Positions 15,932 to 23,836 of a stretch of DNA of 35,386 nucleotides are shown here, piece by piece; the first letter of the stretch is position 1; every line of letters starts with the position of its first letter. The notes beneath the pieces were generated by a model, which was not told the DNA's origin, did no database searches, and worked only from the letters and a program-made list of their open reading frames with translations. Made by a program: the position numbers and the translations under genes. The stretch lies in contig OMUK01000028.1 in assembly GCA_900314215.1 (NCBI GenBank), forward strand, positions 1-35,386, given 5' to 3'. Source of the stretch: an uncultured Prevotellaceae bacterium. Lineage in GTDB: Bacteria; Bacteroidota; Bacteroidia; Bacteroidales; Muribaculaceae.

Positions 15932-16378
15932 CTACTTCTGGCTTGTGAAGTTGATCACCAGGCCTTGCTTGCTGTAGTTATCAAGCTGGTCGCCTGTGAA
16001 AGTGCCTTGGTAGTTATAGGTGACATTGCCAATGGTGGTAGTGCCAGCGAAGCTCTGATTGTCGATCATGTCGGTCGTCAACACGGTGGTGGCATCGGCG
16101 GTGGGGAAGCCCGAGATGGTCACGGTCGACTTGTAGAGCAAGTGACGCACTTCGCCCTCTTGCTTGGTGCCCGCAAATGTAGAATTCACCTGAGCCTGCT
16201 TCACGTTGATCACAGCGTTGCCGTTGAGGTTAACCGTGAGGCGGTCGCCGCTATAGGTCCAGTCGCGCACGCTGCCTTGCTGCACCGGCAGGTTTTCGCC
16301 ACTATTGTCATCGCTGCACGAACTCAAAGCAAACAGGCTGAAAATCAGAATTGCAAATAATACTTTCAAATTTTTCAT
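15932..16378 (-). CDS. Small lipoprotein of unknown function (calycin-like beta protein?)
   Basis: 148 residues. The N-terminus MKNLKVLFAILIFSLFALSSC is a lipoprotein signal with Cys21 as the acylation site. It is followed by SDDNSGE, an acidic stretch typical of Bacteroidetes surface-exported lipoproteins. The rest is short beta strands rich in Thr, Val and Asn (RDWTYSGDRLTVNLNG, GTTTIGNVTYNYQGTF). This recalls the small calycin-like domains of Bacteroidetes DUF lipoproteins, but I cannot name the family. It has its own promoter boxes and a strong terminator, so it is probably a single-gene unit. Confidence 0.75.
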   Translation of the reverse strand: MKNLKVLFAILIFSLFALSSCSDDNSGENLPVQQGSVRDWTYSGDRLTVNLNGNAVINVKQAQVNSTFAGTKQEGEVRHLLYKSTVTISGFPTADATTVLTTDMIDNQSFAGTTTIGNVTYNYQGTFTGDQLDNYSKQGLVINFTSQK

Positions 16379-16429
16379 TGTTCCTAAATTTTTTAACTTA
16401 GTATGATTTCACTTTTTATTTCGCGACCA

Positions 16430-16446
16430 CAAAGTTAGCAAATTTA
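16430..16446 (-). promoter_or_regulatory. Overlapping -7 boxes for the lipoprotein gene
   Basis: The minus strand has TAAATTTG at 16446-16439 and TAACTTTG at 16437-16430, both full TAnnTTTG matches, 50-60 bases before the ATG at 16378. No clear TTTG -33 element is found at 19-21 bases for either. Confidence 0.5.
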
Positions 16447-16488
16447 GATTTCTATTATTTTTTAAATTTTATTTAAATATTTTCACAA

Positions 16489-17082
16489 TCATTTATTATT
16501 TTCGGTAAGATACTGCACCAGCCGTGCCACTGCGCGGCCGCGATGGCTTATCGCGTTTTTCTCTTGCGGCTGCATCTGGGCAAAAGTGAGGCCGCCAGCC
16601 TCGACGGGGGCAAAGATGCTGTCGTAGCCGAAGCCGCCCGTGCCATGGCGCTCGGTGAGGATGTGTCCCTCGACCTTGCCCTCGAAGATGTGCAGCTCCT
16701 CGCCTTGCAGCAGCGCCACTGCCGTGCGAAAGCGGGCCGTGCGCTGCTGGGCGGGCACGCCCTGGAGCTTGGCGAGCACCTTGTCGATGTTGGCCTCACT
16801 GTCGTGACCGGGGCCGGCATAGCGGGCACTATACACCCCCGGCTCTCCACCCAAGGCGTCGATTTCGAGGCCGGTGTCGTCGCTGAAGCAGTCGTAGCCG
16901 TAGTGCTCTTTCACATAGCGGGCCTTCATCTCGGCGTTGCCCTCGATGGTGGCGGCCGTCTCGGGTATGTCGTCGTGGCACCCTATCTGGGCCAGACTCA
17001 GGATGTTGAAATTGTGGCCCACAATTTCACGCAACTCTTGCAGCTTGTGCTCATTGTTGGTAGCAAAAACTATTTCTTTCAT
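16489..17082 (-). CDS. rdgB: Non-canonical purine NTP pyrophosphatase (RdgB/HAM1 family)
   Basis: 197 residues, the usual size. Family marks in order are: FATNNEHKLQEL (6-17, nucleotide triphosphate grip), IEGNAEMKARYV (46-57), FSDDTGLEIDALGGEPGVYSAR (66-87, with the Asp68/Asp69 catalytic pair), GTGGFGYDSIF (base pocket) and EKNAISHRGRAV (C-terminal His-Arg). The enzyme hydrolyses dITP, ITP and XTP to the monophosphates and pyrophosphate, keeping deaminated purines out of DNA and RNA. It lies 80 bases after leuS on the same strand with a hairpin between them and no visible promoter of its own, so it probably depends on readthrough from leuS or on a promoter inside the leuS end. Confidence 0.96.
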   Translation of the reverse strand: MKEIVFATNNEHKLQELREIVGHNFNILSLAQIGCHDDIPETAATIEGNAEMKARYVKEHYGYDCFSDDTGLEIDALGGEPGVYSARYAGPGHDSEANIDKVLAKLQGVPAQQRTARFRTAVALLQGEELHIFEGKVEGHILTERHGTGGFGYDSIFAPVEAGGLTFAQMQPQEKNAISHRGRAVARLVQYLTENNK

Positions 17083-17105
17083 CGCTATACTGTTTTTTTA
17101 AAAGA

Positions 17106-17138
17106 AAATACACGGAACTATTTTTTCCGTGTATTTTC
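17106..17138 (-). terminator. Hairpin between leuS and rdgB
   Basis: Arms 17106-17118 and 17126-17138 (aaaatacacggaa / ttccgtgtatttt) form a perfect 13-base stem with a 7-base loop. TTCTTTT follows on the minus strand. It looks like a terminator or attenuator for leuS; the symmetric A/T flanks allow either direction. Confidence 0.75.
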
Positions 17139-17162
17139 AATAGTTTACTCAGGCGGGCAATA

Positions 17163-19934
17163 TCAAATCACCACGTTCACAATCTTGCCAGGCACCACAA
17201 TCACCTTCTTGGGTGTCTTGCCGGCCACCCACTTCTCGGCACGGCTGTCGGCCAGGGCGATGCTTTGCACCTCGTCCTTGCCGGTGCCCACGGGCACCTC
17301 GATGTTGTAGCGGGGCTTGCCGTTGAAGAGCACGGTATACTTCACCTGGCTTTCCTTCAAGTACTCCTCGTTCCACTTGGGCCACTGGGCGTCGCACACG
17401 GTGGTGTCGTGACCCAGCACGTGCCACAGTTCCTCGCTGATGTGCGGGGCAAACGGGGCAAGCAATACCACAAGCGTCTCAAAGATTTCCTTGCTGTGGC
17501 ACTTCATGGTGTAGAGCTCGTTGACGCATATCATGAAGGCTGCCACGCTGGTGTTGTAGCTCAGCACCTCGATGTCGCCCGTCACCTTCTTGATGAGCTT
17601 GTGGAGCGACTTCAGGGCCTGGGCGCTGGGCTTCTCACTGGTGAGGCGCAGCTGGTCGCCGTCGAACACCATGTTCCACAACTTCTTCAAGAAGCGGTTC
17701 ACGCCGTCGATGCCGTTGGTGTCCCAGGGCTTGCTGGCCTCGACCGGGCCCAGAAACATCTCGTAGAGGCGCAGCGTGTCGGCGCCGTAGCGGTCGACGA
17801 TGTCGTCGGGGTTGACGACGTTGAACATCGACTTCGACATCTTCTCGATGGCCCAGCCGCATATGTACTTGCCGCGCTCCAGGATGAACTCGGCGTCGTG
17901 GAACTCGGGGCGCCAAGCCTTGAACTTCTCCAGGTCGAGCACATCGTTGCTCACGATGTTGACGTCGACGTGGATGGGGGTGACGTCGTACTGGTCCTTG
18001 AGGTTGTAGCTCACAAAGGTGTTGGTGTTCTTGATGCGGTACACAAAGTTGGAGCGGCCCTGTATCATGCCCTGGTTGAAGAGCTTCTTGAAGGGCTCGG
18101 GCTCGCACACATAGCCGTAGTCGTAGAGAAACTTGTTCCAGAAGCGGCTGTAGATGAGGTGACCGGTGGCGTGCTCGGTGCCGCCCACATAGAGGTCGAC
18201 CTGGCGCCAGTACTCATCGGCGCGCTTGCTCACCAGGGCATTGTCGTTGTGGGGGTCCATGTAGCGCAGGTAGTAGGCACTCGAGCCTGCAAAGCCTGGC
18301 ATGGTGTTGAGCTCGAGCGGACGGCCGTTCTTGGCCACCCAGTTCTTGGCACGGCCCAGCGGAGGCTCGCCGCTCTCGGTGGGCAGGAACTTGTCGACCT
18401 CGGGCAACTGCAGCGGCAGCTCGCTCTCGTCGAGGGGTTGCGGCTGGCCGTCCTCGTCGTAGTAGATGGGGAAGGGCTCGCCCCAGTAGCGCTGACGGCT
18501 GAAGATGGCGTCGCGCAAGCGGTAGTTCACCTTCACGTGGCCTATGCCGGCCTCGGCAATGTATTGCTTGGTCTTGGCAATGGCCTCCTTCACCTGCAAG
18601 CCGTTGAGTTGCAGGCGGTCGTTGCTCGAGTTGATCATGATGCCCTCTTTGGCGTCGAAGCTCTCCTTGCTCACGTCGGCACCCTCGATGAGCGGGATGA
18701 TGGGCAGGTCGAACTTGCGGGCAAAGGCATAGTCGCGGCTGTCGTGGGCCGGCACTGCCATGATGGCGCCGGTGCCGTAGCCTGCCAGCACATAGTCGCT
18801 GATGTAGATGGGTATGTTGCCGCCCGTGACGGGGTTGACGGCATAGGAGCCGCTGAACACACCGCTCACCTTCTTGTCGATCAAGCGCTCGCGCTCGGTC
18901 TTGTGCTTCACCTCGTCGATGTAGCTGTCCACGGCCTGGCGCTGCCCGGGGGTGGTGACCAGGTCTACATACTCGCTCTCGGGAGCCAGCACCATGAAGG
19001 TGACACCAAATATCGTGTCGGCCCGCGTGGTGAAGATGGTCATCTCCACGTCGCTGCCAGCCACCTTAAATTTCATCTCGGCACCCTCGCTGTAGCCTAT
19101 CCAGTTGCGCTGGGTCTCCTTGATCGAGTCGCTCCAGTCGATGGTGTCGAGGTCGCGCAGCAGGCGGCCGGCATAGGCCGACACACGCAGGCACCACTGG
19201 TTCATCACCTTTTGCACCACGGGGTAGCCGCCACGCAGCGACACACCCTCGCTCACCTCGTCGTTGGCCAGCACGGTACCCAGCTCGGGGCACCAGTTCA
19301 CCATGGTCTTGCCGCGATAGGCGATGCGGTAGTTCATGAGCACGTCTTCTTTCTCCACCTTGCTATAGGCGTTCCACTGCTGGGCGGTGAAATCAAGCTC
19401 CTCGCTGCCTGCGGCGTTGCAACCCTGCGTGCCCTCTTTCCCGAAATGGGCCACAAGCTCCTCGATGGGGCGTGCCTTGTCGAGGGCAGTGTTGTAGTAG
19501 CTCTTGTACATCTTGAGGAAGGCCCACTGCGTCCACTTGTAGTACTTGGGGTCGCAGGTGCGCACCTCGCGGCTCCAGTCGAAGCTGAACCCTATCTTGT
19601 CGAGCTGCTCGCGGTAGCGGTTGATGTTTTTCACCGTGGTCACCTCGGGGTGCTGCCCCGTCTGTATGGCATATTGCTCGGCCGGCAGCCCGTAGGCATC
19701 ATAGCCCATGGGGTGAAGCACGTTGTAGCCCTGCAGTCGCTTGTAGCGGGCATAGATGTCGCTGGCTATGTAGCCCAGCGGGTGGCCCACATGCAAGCCT
19801 GCCCCGCTGGGGTAGGGAAACATGTCGAGCACGTAGTATTTAGGTTTGCTCTCGTCGATGTCTACTTGATAGGTGTGGTGGTCGCGCCAGTATTGCTGCC
19901 ACTTCTGTTCGATTTCTTTAAATTTGTACTCCAT
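17163..19934 (-). CDS. leuS: Leucyl-tRNA synthetase
   Basis: 923 residues, close to other Bacteroidetes LeuRS. It charges tRNA-Leu with leucine. Class Ia marks: the HIGH motif as HVGH (48-51, in [16 protein letters not shown]) and KMSKS at about 698-702 ([11 protein letters not shown]). The CP1 editing domain includes [12 protein letters not shown] and [13 protein letters not shown], with the Asp that anchors the amino group of mischarged residues. The anticodon-binding helical domain follows (about 750-870), then a small C-terminal domain ending [16 protein letters not shown]. No frameshift is apparent. It is the leftmost-transcribed gene of the divergent region at 19935-20588, and I could not find a consensus promoter close to its start. 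Confidence 0.98.
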   Translation of the reverse strand: MEYKFKEIEQKWQQYWRDHHTYQVDIDESKPKYYVLDMFPYPSGAGLHVGHPLGYIASDIYARYKRLQGYNVLHPMGYDAYGLPAEQYAIQTGQHPEVTTVKNINRYREQLDKIGFSFDWSREVRTCDPKYYKWTQWAFLKMYKSYYNTALDKARPIEELVAHFGKEGTQGCNAAGSEELDFTAQQWNAYSKVEKEDVLMNYRIAYRGKTMVNWCPELGTVLANDEVSEGVSLRGGYPVVQKVMNQWCLRVSAYAGRLLRDLDTIDWSDSIKETQRNWIGYSEGAEMKFKVAGSDVEMTIFTTRADTIFGVTFMVLAPESEYVDLVTTPGQRQAVDSYIDEVKHKTERERLIDKKVSGVFSGSYAVNPVTGGNIPIYISDYVLAGYGTGAIMAVPAHDSRDYAFARKFDLPIIPLIEGADVSKESFDAKEGIMINSSNDRLQLNGLQVKEAIAKTKQYIAEAGIGHVKVNYRLRDAIFSRQRYWGEPFPIYYDEDGQPQPLDESELPLQLPEVDKFLPTESGEPPLGRAKNWVAKNGRPLELNTMPGFAGSSAYYLRYMDPHNDNALVSKRADEYWRQVDLYVGGTEHATGHLIYSRFWNKFLYDYGYVCEPEPFKKLFNQGMIQGRSNFVYRIKNTNTFVSYNLKDQYDVTPIHVDVNIVSNDVLDLEKFKAWRPEFHDAEFILERGKYICGWAIEKMSKSMFNVVNPDDIVDRYGADTLRLYEMFLGPVEASKPWDTNGIDGVNRFLKKLWNMVFDGDQLRLTSEKPSAQALKSLHKLIKKVTGDIEVLSYNTSVAAFMICVNELYTMKCHSKEIFETLVVLLAPFAPHISEELWHVLGHDTTVCDAQWPKWNEEYLKESQVKYTVLFNGKPRYNIEVPVGTGKDEVQSIALADSRAEKWVAGKTPKKVIVVPGKIVNVVI

Positions 19935-20316
19935 TATCTATATATAAGTCTTTTTCTTTTTCCTTCTCAAGTTATTTTCAGGCTTCTTCCACCACACGCC
20001 AGCAGCGATAGAAACCAACAATCATTAATAAAATAGATTTATTTTTATTTTTTAGAAAAATCCTATTTCAATGATTGTGTAAATAGGCTGTTAATAGCGA
20101 TGATAACTTTTTGGGCAAAAACTTGCTTTTTGAGTTGTTTTACTCTTGTTGCTGCGATATAAACAGGCTATGCACAACCTTTATGCCTGATTTATACGCA
20201 GTTCCTTACGTTATCAACAACCTGTTAATAGGTTGCAAATTTAATAAATTATTGTCGTATCACCTATTAAAAATTGATGAAAACCATGTTGATTGCGCGT
20301 TTTTAAATAAATGCTA

Positions 20317-20369
20317 ACTTTTTTGGAATTAGGCCGGTGATCGATTAAGCCGGAACGATTCCAAAAAGT
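20317..20369. repeat. Long inverted repeat with A and T tracts
   Basis: Arms 20317-20329 (acttttttggaat) and 20358-20369 (attccaaaaagt) pair over 12 bases with one bulged T, with CCGG pairing inside the loop. It looks like a bidirectional terminator, yet lies between two divergent genes, so it may end an unseen small RNA or form a cruciform. Confidence 0.55.
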
Positions 20370-20554
20370 CAAGTATTTTGGCCCAAAACTTGTGTTAGAG
20401 TTATCACCTGCCCTTGCACAAGTTTTCAACAAGTTGTGGAAAACCCTTGTTAATAACGCATAATTGCCACGATTTCAGCGTCTTGCTTATTCACTTTATG
20501 ATTTCATCATAAAGGAGCCACTTTTCATCATTCACGGGGATGAGTGCGAGAGAC

Positions 20555-20562
20555 TAACTTTG
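20555..20562 (+). promoter_or_regulatory. -7 box for the gene at 20589
   Basis: TAACTTTG, a full match to TAnnTTTG, 26 bases before the ATG at 20589. The position 19-21 bases upstream has only TTCA, so the -33 element is weak. Confidence 0.5.
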
Positions 20563-20588
20563 AGCAACCTTTATAAATACATGCAATC

Positions 20589-21164
20589 ATGGAGAACTCA
20601 AACATGCTCAAGAGCTACTCGCCAAGCGAGATGCTCAACCTGTGGAAAACCATCATGCACCTCGAGCCCGTGAGGCGGGAGTGCACCATCGAGCGCGACG
20701 ACGGCATCGACCTCGACGCCTTGCTGCAGCTGCACATCGACCAGTGGTATGCCCACCTGCTCACCACCGCCCAGCCCGAGTGGCTGCCCATAGCCGATGT
20801 GAAGGCCAGCGTTGCGCTCTCGATCGACGGCAGCGGTGTGGTTACTGCCACCGTTCCGCCACAGTGCGTGCGGCCGGTGGAGTGGAGGCTCGACGGGTGG
20901 GCGTGCAGCGTGACGCGCTTCATCTCGCCCGGCGACCCCGAGGCCAGCGTGCAGCACAACGAGTGGACGCGGGCAGCCAGCCAGCAGCCTGCCATCATCG
21001 ACTATGGCGACCACCTGCAACTGTGCTCGGGAGTGGCCGGCACCACGCCCACTCTGGCCACTGCGCGCTGCGTGGTGCGACCTGCCGACGGCTGTTACAT
21101 CTTTCACCAGGCCGCCATCGCCACCATCCCCGATTGGGAAAAGTCGCGTCCGGCCCTGTTGTGA
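20589..21164 (+). CDS. Conserved-looking hypothetical protein (191 aa)
   Basis: I do not recognise a family. The protein begins MENSNMLKSYSPSEMLNLWK, with no signal peptide and no hydrophobic helix long enough to span a membrane. It starts with a short helical part (about 1-60, LQLHIDQWYAHLL) followed by a beta-rich part with many Trp, Val and Thr (VALSIDGSGVVTATVPPQ, VEWRLDGWACSVTRF, DYGDHLQLCSG, ATARCVVRPADGCYIF). Codon use matches the GC-rich neighbours, which supports a real gene. A -7 box and a downstream terminator make it a single-gene unit. Confidence 0.78.
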   Translation: MENSNMLKSYSPSEMLNLWKTIMHLEPVRRECTIERDDGIDLDALLQLHIDQWYAHLLTTAQPEWLPIADVKASVALSIDGSGVVTATVPPQCVRPVEWRLDGWACSVTRFISPGDPEASVQHNEWTRAASQQPAIIDYGDHLQLCSGVAGTTPTLATARCVVRPADGCYIFHQAAIATIPDWEKSRPALL

Positions 21165-21191
21165 TACCGGCCGCGAAATACTGGTATCAAC

Positions 21192-21227
21192 GCCCGGTCA
21201 CAAGCCTTGAGCAGGCTGTGGTCGGGC
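21192..21227 (+). terminator. Hairpin terminator after the gene at 20589
   Basis: Arms 21192-21206 and 21214-21227 (gcccggtcacaagcc / ggctgtggtcgggc) form a stem of about 14 pairs with two wobble pairs, one bulged A and one mismatch. ATTATTCTAT follows, a loose T-rich tail. Confidence 0.6.
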
Positions 21228-21363
21228 ATTATTCTATGATACATTGTTATGAATAGCATATAATATTTTTAAAAATATCATTTTTTTCTCAAAAAAAAAG
21301 TTGATAAAATATTTTGATGCTACCAAAATTGTTAGTATATTGCAGTCCAGAAATGAAATGGCA

Positions 21364-21377
21364 CACCCGTACGGGTG
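21364..21377. promoter_or_regulatory. Perfect 14-base palindrome upstream of the gene at 21427
   Basis: CACCCGTACGGGTG reads the same on both strands and stands out as GC-rich in an AT-rich leader, 50 bases before the ATG at 21427. It could be an operator for a dimeric repressor or the stem of a short leader hairpin. No consensus promoter was found next to it. Confidence 0.4.
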
Positions 21378-21426
21378 CTTTCCATCATAGCCAAAGAAGA
21401 AAATTTACTAACTTCTCAATATAAAA

Positions 21427-21804
21427 ATGTTAGATAATATCTCTCCCCTCACCAAGCGGGACGAGGTCAACATCAGCAATGGCGAACTTTGCGACCTCGA
21501 TGTCTCTATCGCCCGCTACATTCTGCCTCGACTCAAAGAGTTCAGGCAGAGGACTACTCGAGTGCCCGACAACTGCCTCAACATGCAGGAGTGGGCGGGT
21601 ATACTCGACAAGATGATTTACTCTTTCGACCGCATCGCCAACGGCACCGAGGAGAACACTCCCGAGTACAAGGCCTATGTGAAAGCGCTGCTCAACAATG
21701 AGCAGGACATCGCCTACGAGATGCAGCAGGCCCACAACTCGGTGCGCCCCATTCAAGAGGGCTTGGACCTGTTTCACAAATATTACCGCAATCTTTGGTG
21801 GTAG
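21427..21804 (+). CDS. Small hypothetical helical protein (125 aa)
   Basis: The ATG at 21427 follows an A-rich leader (AATATAAAA). The protein has no signal peptide or membrane helix. It is charged and helical, with the blocks LDVSIARYILPRLKEFRQRT (about 24-43), MQEWAGILDKMIYSFDRIANG (about 53-73) and QEGLDLFHKYYRNLWW at the C-terminus. I have the impression of a small family with the pattern ILPRLK.F...P..L...EW..ILDKMI seen in Bacteroidetes and in phage-associated settings, but I cannot name it and no phage gene is nearby. Its codon use fits the genome. It is followed 79 bases later by argF', possibly in the same transcript. Confidence 0.72.
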   Translation: MLDNISPLTKRDEVNISNGELCDLDVSIARYILPRLKEFRQRTTRVPDNCLNMQEWAGILDKMIYSFDRIANGTEENTPEYKAYVKALLNNEQDIAYEMQQAHNSVRPIQEGLDLFHKYYRNLWW

Positions 21805-21883
21805 TATCGAGAAAAATCACTATCTTGCGCCTCGTTATAAATCGCATCGCGGCCATCGTGCCCGATCTATAAAATTGAGATAA

Positions 21884-22840
21884 ATGATGAGGTGTTTTCA
21901 ACACGTGGCCGATATAGGCGACCTGAAAGCCGCTGTAAAAGAGGCTCTTGAAATTAAGAAAAATCGTTTTGCATACCAGTCGCTGGGCAAGAACAAAACC
22001 TTGCTCATGGTGTTTTTCAACTCCAGCCTGCGCACTCGATTGAGCACGCAGAAGGCTGCCATGAACCTGGGCATGAATGTAATTGTGCTCGACGTGAACC
22101 AGGGCGCCTGGAAGCTCGAGACCGAGCGTGGCGTGGTGATGGACGGCGACAAGAGTGAGCACTTGCTCGAGGCCATCCCCGTGATGGGCTGCTACTGCGA
22201 CATGATAGGTATTCGCTCCTTTGCCCGTTTCGAGAACAAGCAGGACGACTACGAGGAGAAAATCTTTGAGCAATTCAAGCAGTACAGCGGCCGCCCCGTC
22301 TTTGCCATGGAGACGGCCACCGTGCACCCGCTGCAAGCCTTTGCCGACCTCATCACGATCGAGGAGCACAAAAAGACTGCCCGCCCCAAGGTGGTGATGA
22401 CCTGGGCCCCTCACTGCAAGGCGTTGCCCCAGGCTGTGCCCAACTCATTCAGCGAGTGGATGTGCGCCACCGACTACGACTTTGTGATCGCCTGCCCCGA
22501 GGGCATGGAGCTCGACGAGCGCTTCACCCAGGGCGCCCGCATCACCCACGACCAGGACGAGGCCCTCAAGGACGCCGACTTTGTCTACGCCAAGAATTGG
22601 AGCGCCTATCGCGACCCCAACTACGGCAAAATCATAAACCGCGACATGAGTTGGACCGTGAGCAGCGAGAAGATGGCGCTCACCCGCAATGCCTACTTCA
22701 TGCACTGCCTGCCCGTGCGCCGCAACCTGGTGGTGACCGACGACGTGATCGAGAGCCCTCAATCGCTCATCATTCCAGAGGCTGCCAACCGCGAGATCAG
22801 TGCCGAAGTGGTGATTAAGCGCATACTCGAAAGTCTTTAA
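21884..22840 (+). CDS. argF': N-succinylornithine carbamoyltransferase (ArgF' type)
   Basis: 318 residues. It transfers the carbamoyl group from carbamoyl phosphate to an N-acylated ornithine, giving N-acylcitrulline in arginine synthesis. The carbamoyl-phosphate loop is FNSSLRTRLSTQKAA (45-59, with SxRTR), and HCLPVRRN near the C-terminus forms part of the ornithine side of the site. The sequence is very close to the Bacteroides fragilis enzyme as I recall it. That enzyme has Pro90, and the Xanthomonas acetylornithine enzyme has Glu92, at the residue that selects the acyl group. Here the position is Ser91 (GDKSEHL). Small residues there are reported to give succinylornithine specificity. Two ATGs (21884 and 21887) are usable. 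The barrel-protein gene follows by 21 bases. Confidence 0.93.
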   Translation: MMRCFQHVADIGDLKAAVKEALEIKKNRFAYQSLGKNKTLLMVFFNSSLRTRLSTQKAAMNLGMNVIVLDVNQGAWKLETERGVVMDGDKSEHLLEAIPVMGCYCDMIGIRSFARFENKQDDYEEKIFEQFKQYSGRPVFAMETATVHPLQAFADLITIEEHKKTARPKVVMTWAPHCKALPQAVPNSFSEWMCATDYDFVIACPEGMELDERFTQGARITHDQDEALKDADFVYAKNWSAYRDPNYGKIINRDMSWTVSSEKMALTRNAYFMHCLPVRRNLVVTDDVIESPQSLIIPEAANREISAEVVIKRILESL

Positions 22841-22861
22841 TAATACACAATAGATGGATAT

Positions 22862-23653
22862 ATGAAACGACTGCTTAAGATATTTTTGGTGATGATCGTC
22901 GCCGCTGTGCCTGCCATGGCAACGGCGCAGACGGGCTACGCCAGCCTCGATGGCAACGGCAATGTGAAGCCCGCCAAGCAGGAGAAAAACACCGATGCCA
23001 TACCAGCTACCAGCGACTATGACTATGGTATCTATGTGGGCGCGGGCGGCGTGTTCCCCACCAGCCACACAGCCGATTACTTCAAGGGTTGCGCCGTGTT
23101 TCAGATAGGCCTCACGGGCGGTTACGAGCGTTTCAGGTTGAAGACCGATGTGCACTTTGGCCAGCCGTCGTTTAAGCAGAGCAACATGTGGAATGCCAAG
23201 GATGAGAAAGGCCGCGACTTGCTGCATAACAGCAACGCCGACGCAAGCTATCTGGGCTGGAGCGCTCAGGTGGGCTACACGGTGTATGATGGCGACCGCC
23301 TCTCTGTCACGCCCAATGTGGGCTGCTACTACAGCAAGTACAGATGGGATGTCGACAGCCTGCGCTGGAGCACCGACGAGCAGGGCACCGAGGTGTATAA
23401 GAAAGGCTCCACGCGCAAGGTGAGCAAGCACTACTTTGGCCTCATCGCCTCGGTCGACTTCGACATTCTGTTGCACTCCACGGTGACCAACACCCCATTT
23501 ATGGGCAACGGCGACAAGCGCTTCACGTCGAGCCTGCGCATTTCGCCTTTCATCACCTATGCCAAGTATAGCAAGGAGACTCCCGTGATGAAAGGCTGCA
23601 CCTTTGGCTTCACCGTGAGCTATATGGGCCTGCTGCGCAGCCTCAACTTCTAA
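22862..23653 (+). CDS. Outer-membrane beta-barrel protein
   Basis: 263 residues. Signal peptide MKRLLKIFLVMIVAAVPAMATA is cleaved probably before QTGYASL. An Asn/Lys-rich linker of about 30 residues follows. Alternating amphipathic strands then appear (YGIYVGAGGVFP, AVFQIGLTGGYERFRLKTDVHFG, YLGWSAQVGYTVYDG, LSVTPNVGCYYSKYRW, HYFGLIASVDFDILLH, SLRISPFITYAKYS, TFGFTVSYMGLLRSLNF), about eight to ten strands with the C-terminal Phe typical of barrel assembly. It is probably a small outer-membrane barrel of the Bacteroidetes DUF/porin kind; transport or structural role unknown. It follows argF' by 21 bases and is likely co-transcribed, though no functional link is apparent. Confidence 0.82.
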   Translation: MKRLLKIFLVMIVAAVPAMATAQTGYASLDGNGNVKPAKQEKNTDAIPATSDYDYGIYVGAGGVFPTSHTADYFKGCAVFQIGLTGGYERFRLKTDVHFGQPSFKQSNMWNAKDEKGRDLLHNSNADASYLGWSAQVGYTVYDGDRLSVTPNVGCYYSKYRWDVDSLRWSTDEQGTEVYKKGSTRKVSKHYFGLIASVDFDILLHSTVTNTPFMGNGDKRFTSSLRISPFITYAKYSKETPVMKGCTFGFTVSYMGLLRSLNF

Positions 23654-23776
23654 CCCTCCCAATCAAGCACAATTTCCTGCATGTTGGGCGGCCCCAAGGG
23701 CCCCTGCTGATTGCATTCACCCACCAATGAACCATTTAAGGTGACGCAACGTCAAAAGTCGGGATACAAGCATAAA

Positions 23777-23810
23777 AGCGCCCCGGTAGCTTGCTGGCTG
23801 CCGGGGCGCT
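23777..23810 (-). terminator. Hairpin terminator between the barrel gene and metG
   Basis: Arms 23777-23789 and 23798-23810 (agcgccccggtag / ctgccggggcgct) form a 13-base stem with one wobble. On the minus strand TTTTATG follows, so it ends metG transcripts. It may also stop the converging barrel-gene transcript. Confidence 0.78.
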
Positions 23811-23836
23811 GTGCTTGTGTTATTGGTAATGTCGCG

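Larger units (their letters stand above)
19935..20588. other. AT-rich divergent intergenic region, weak candidate replication origin
   Basis: 654 bases between leuS (leftward) and the gene at 20589 (rightward), clearly richer in A/T than its neighbours. It holds three 9-mers one mismatch from the DnaA box TTATnCACA: CTATGCACA at 20168-20176, TTATCAACA at 20211-20219, and TTTTCCACA on the minus strand at 20443-20435. The octamer TGTTAATA occurs three times in the same orientation, at 20089, 20223 and 20448. There are also inverted repeats: aaaacttgtg/cacaagtttt at 20385-20394 and 20417-20426, and a longer one at 20317-20369. A run rich in A/T at 20020-20075 could act as an unwinding element. 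No gene is evident; short frames here have AT-rich codons unlike the neighbours. The origin call is an inference from these marks only. Confidence 0.3.

Noticed and set aside
17265-20036. 923-codon open frame on the plus strand opposite leuS
   Set aside because: It mirrors leuS almost codon for codon and is composed of Val/Ala/Leu/His-rich sequence without domain marks; leuS has all expected motifs.
20111-20317. 68-codon plus-strand frame in the AT-rich intergenic region
   Set aside because: Its codons are AT-rich and unlike the genome, it has no promoter at a sensible distance, and it overlaps the DnaA-like sites.
21361-21378. Similarity of CCGTACGGGTG to a segment near domain V of group II introns
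   Set aside because: Only the palindromic core matches. The flanking domain V and VI sequence and any reverse-transcriptase gene are absent.
23684-23711. Possible second hairpin GCCC-CAA-GGGC after the barrel gene
   Set aside because: The stem is only four pairs without a T tail; the hairpin at 23777-23810 is much stronger.
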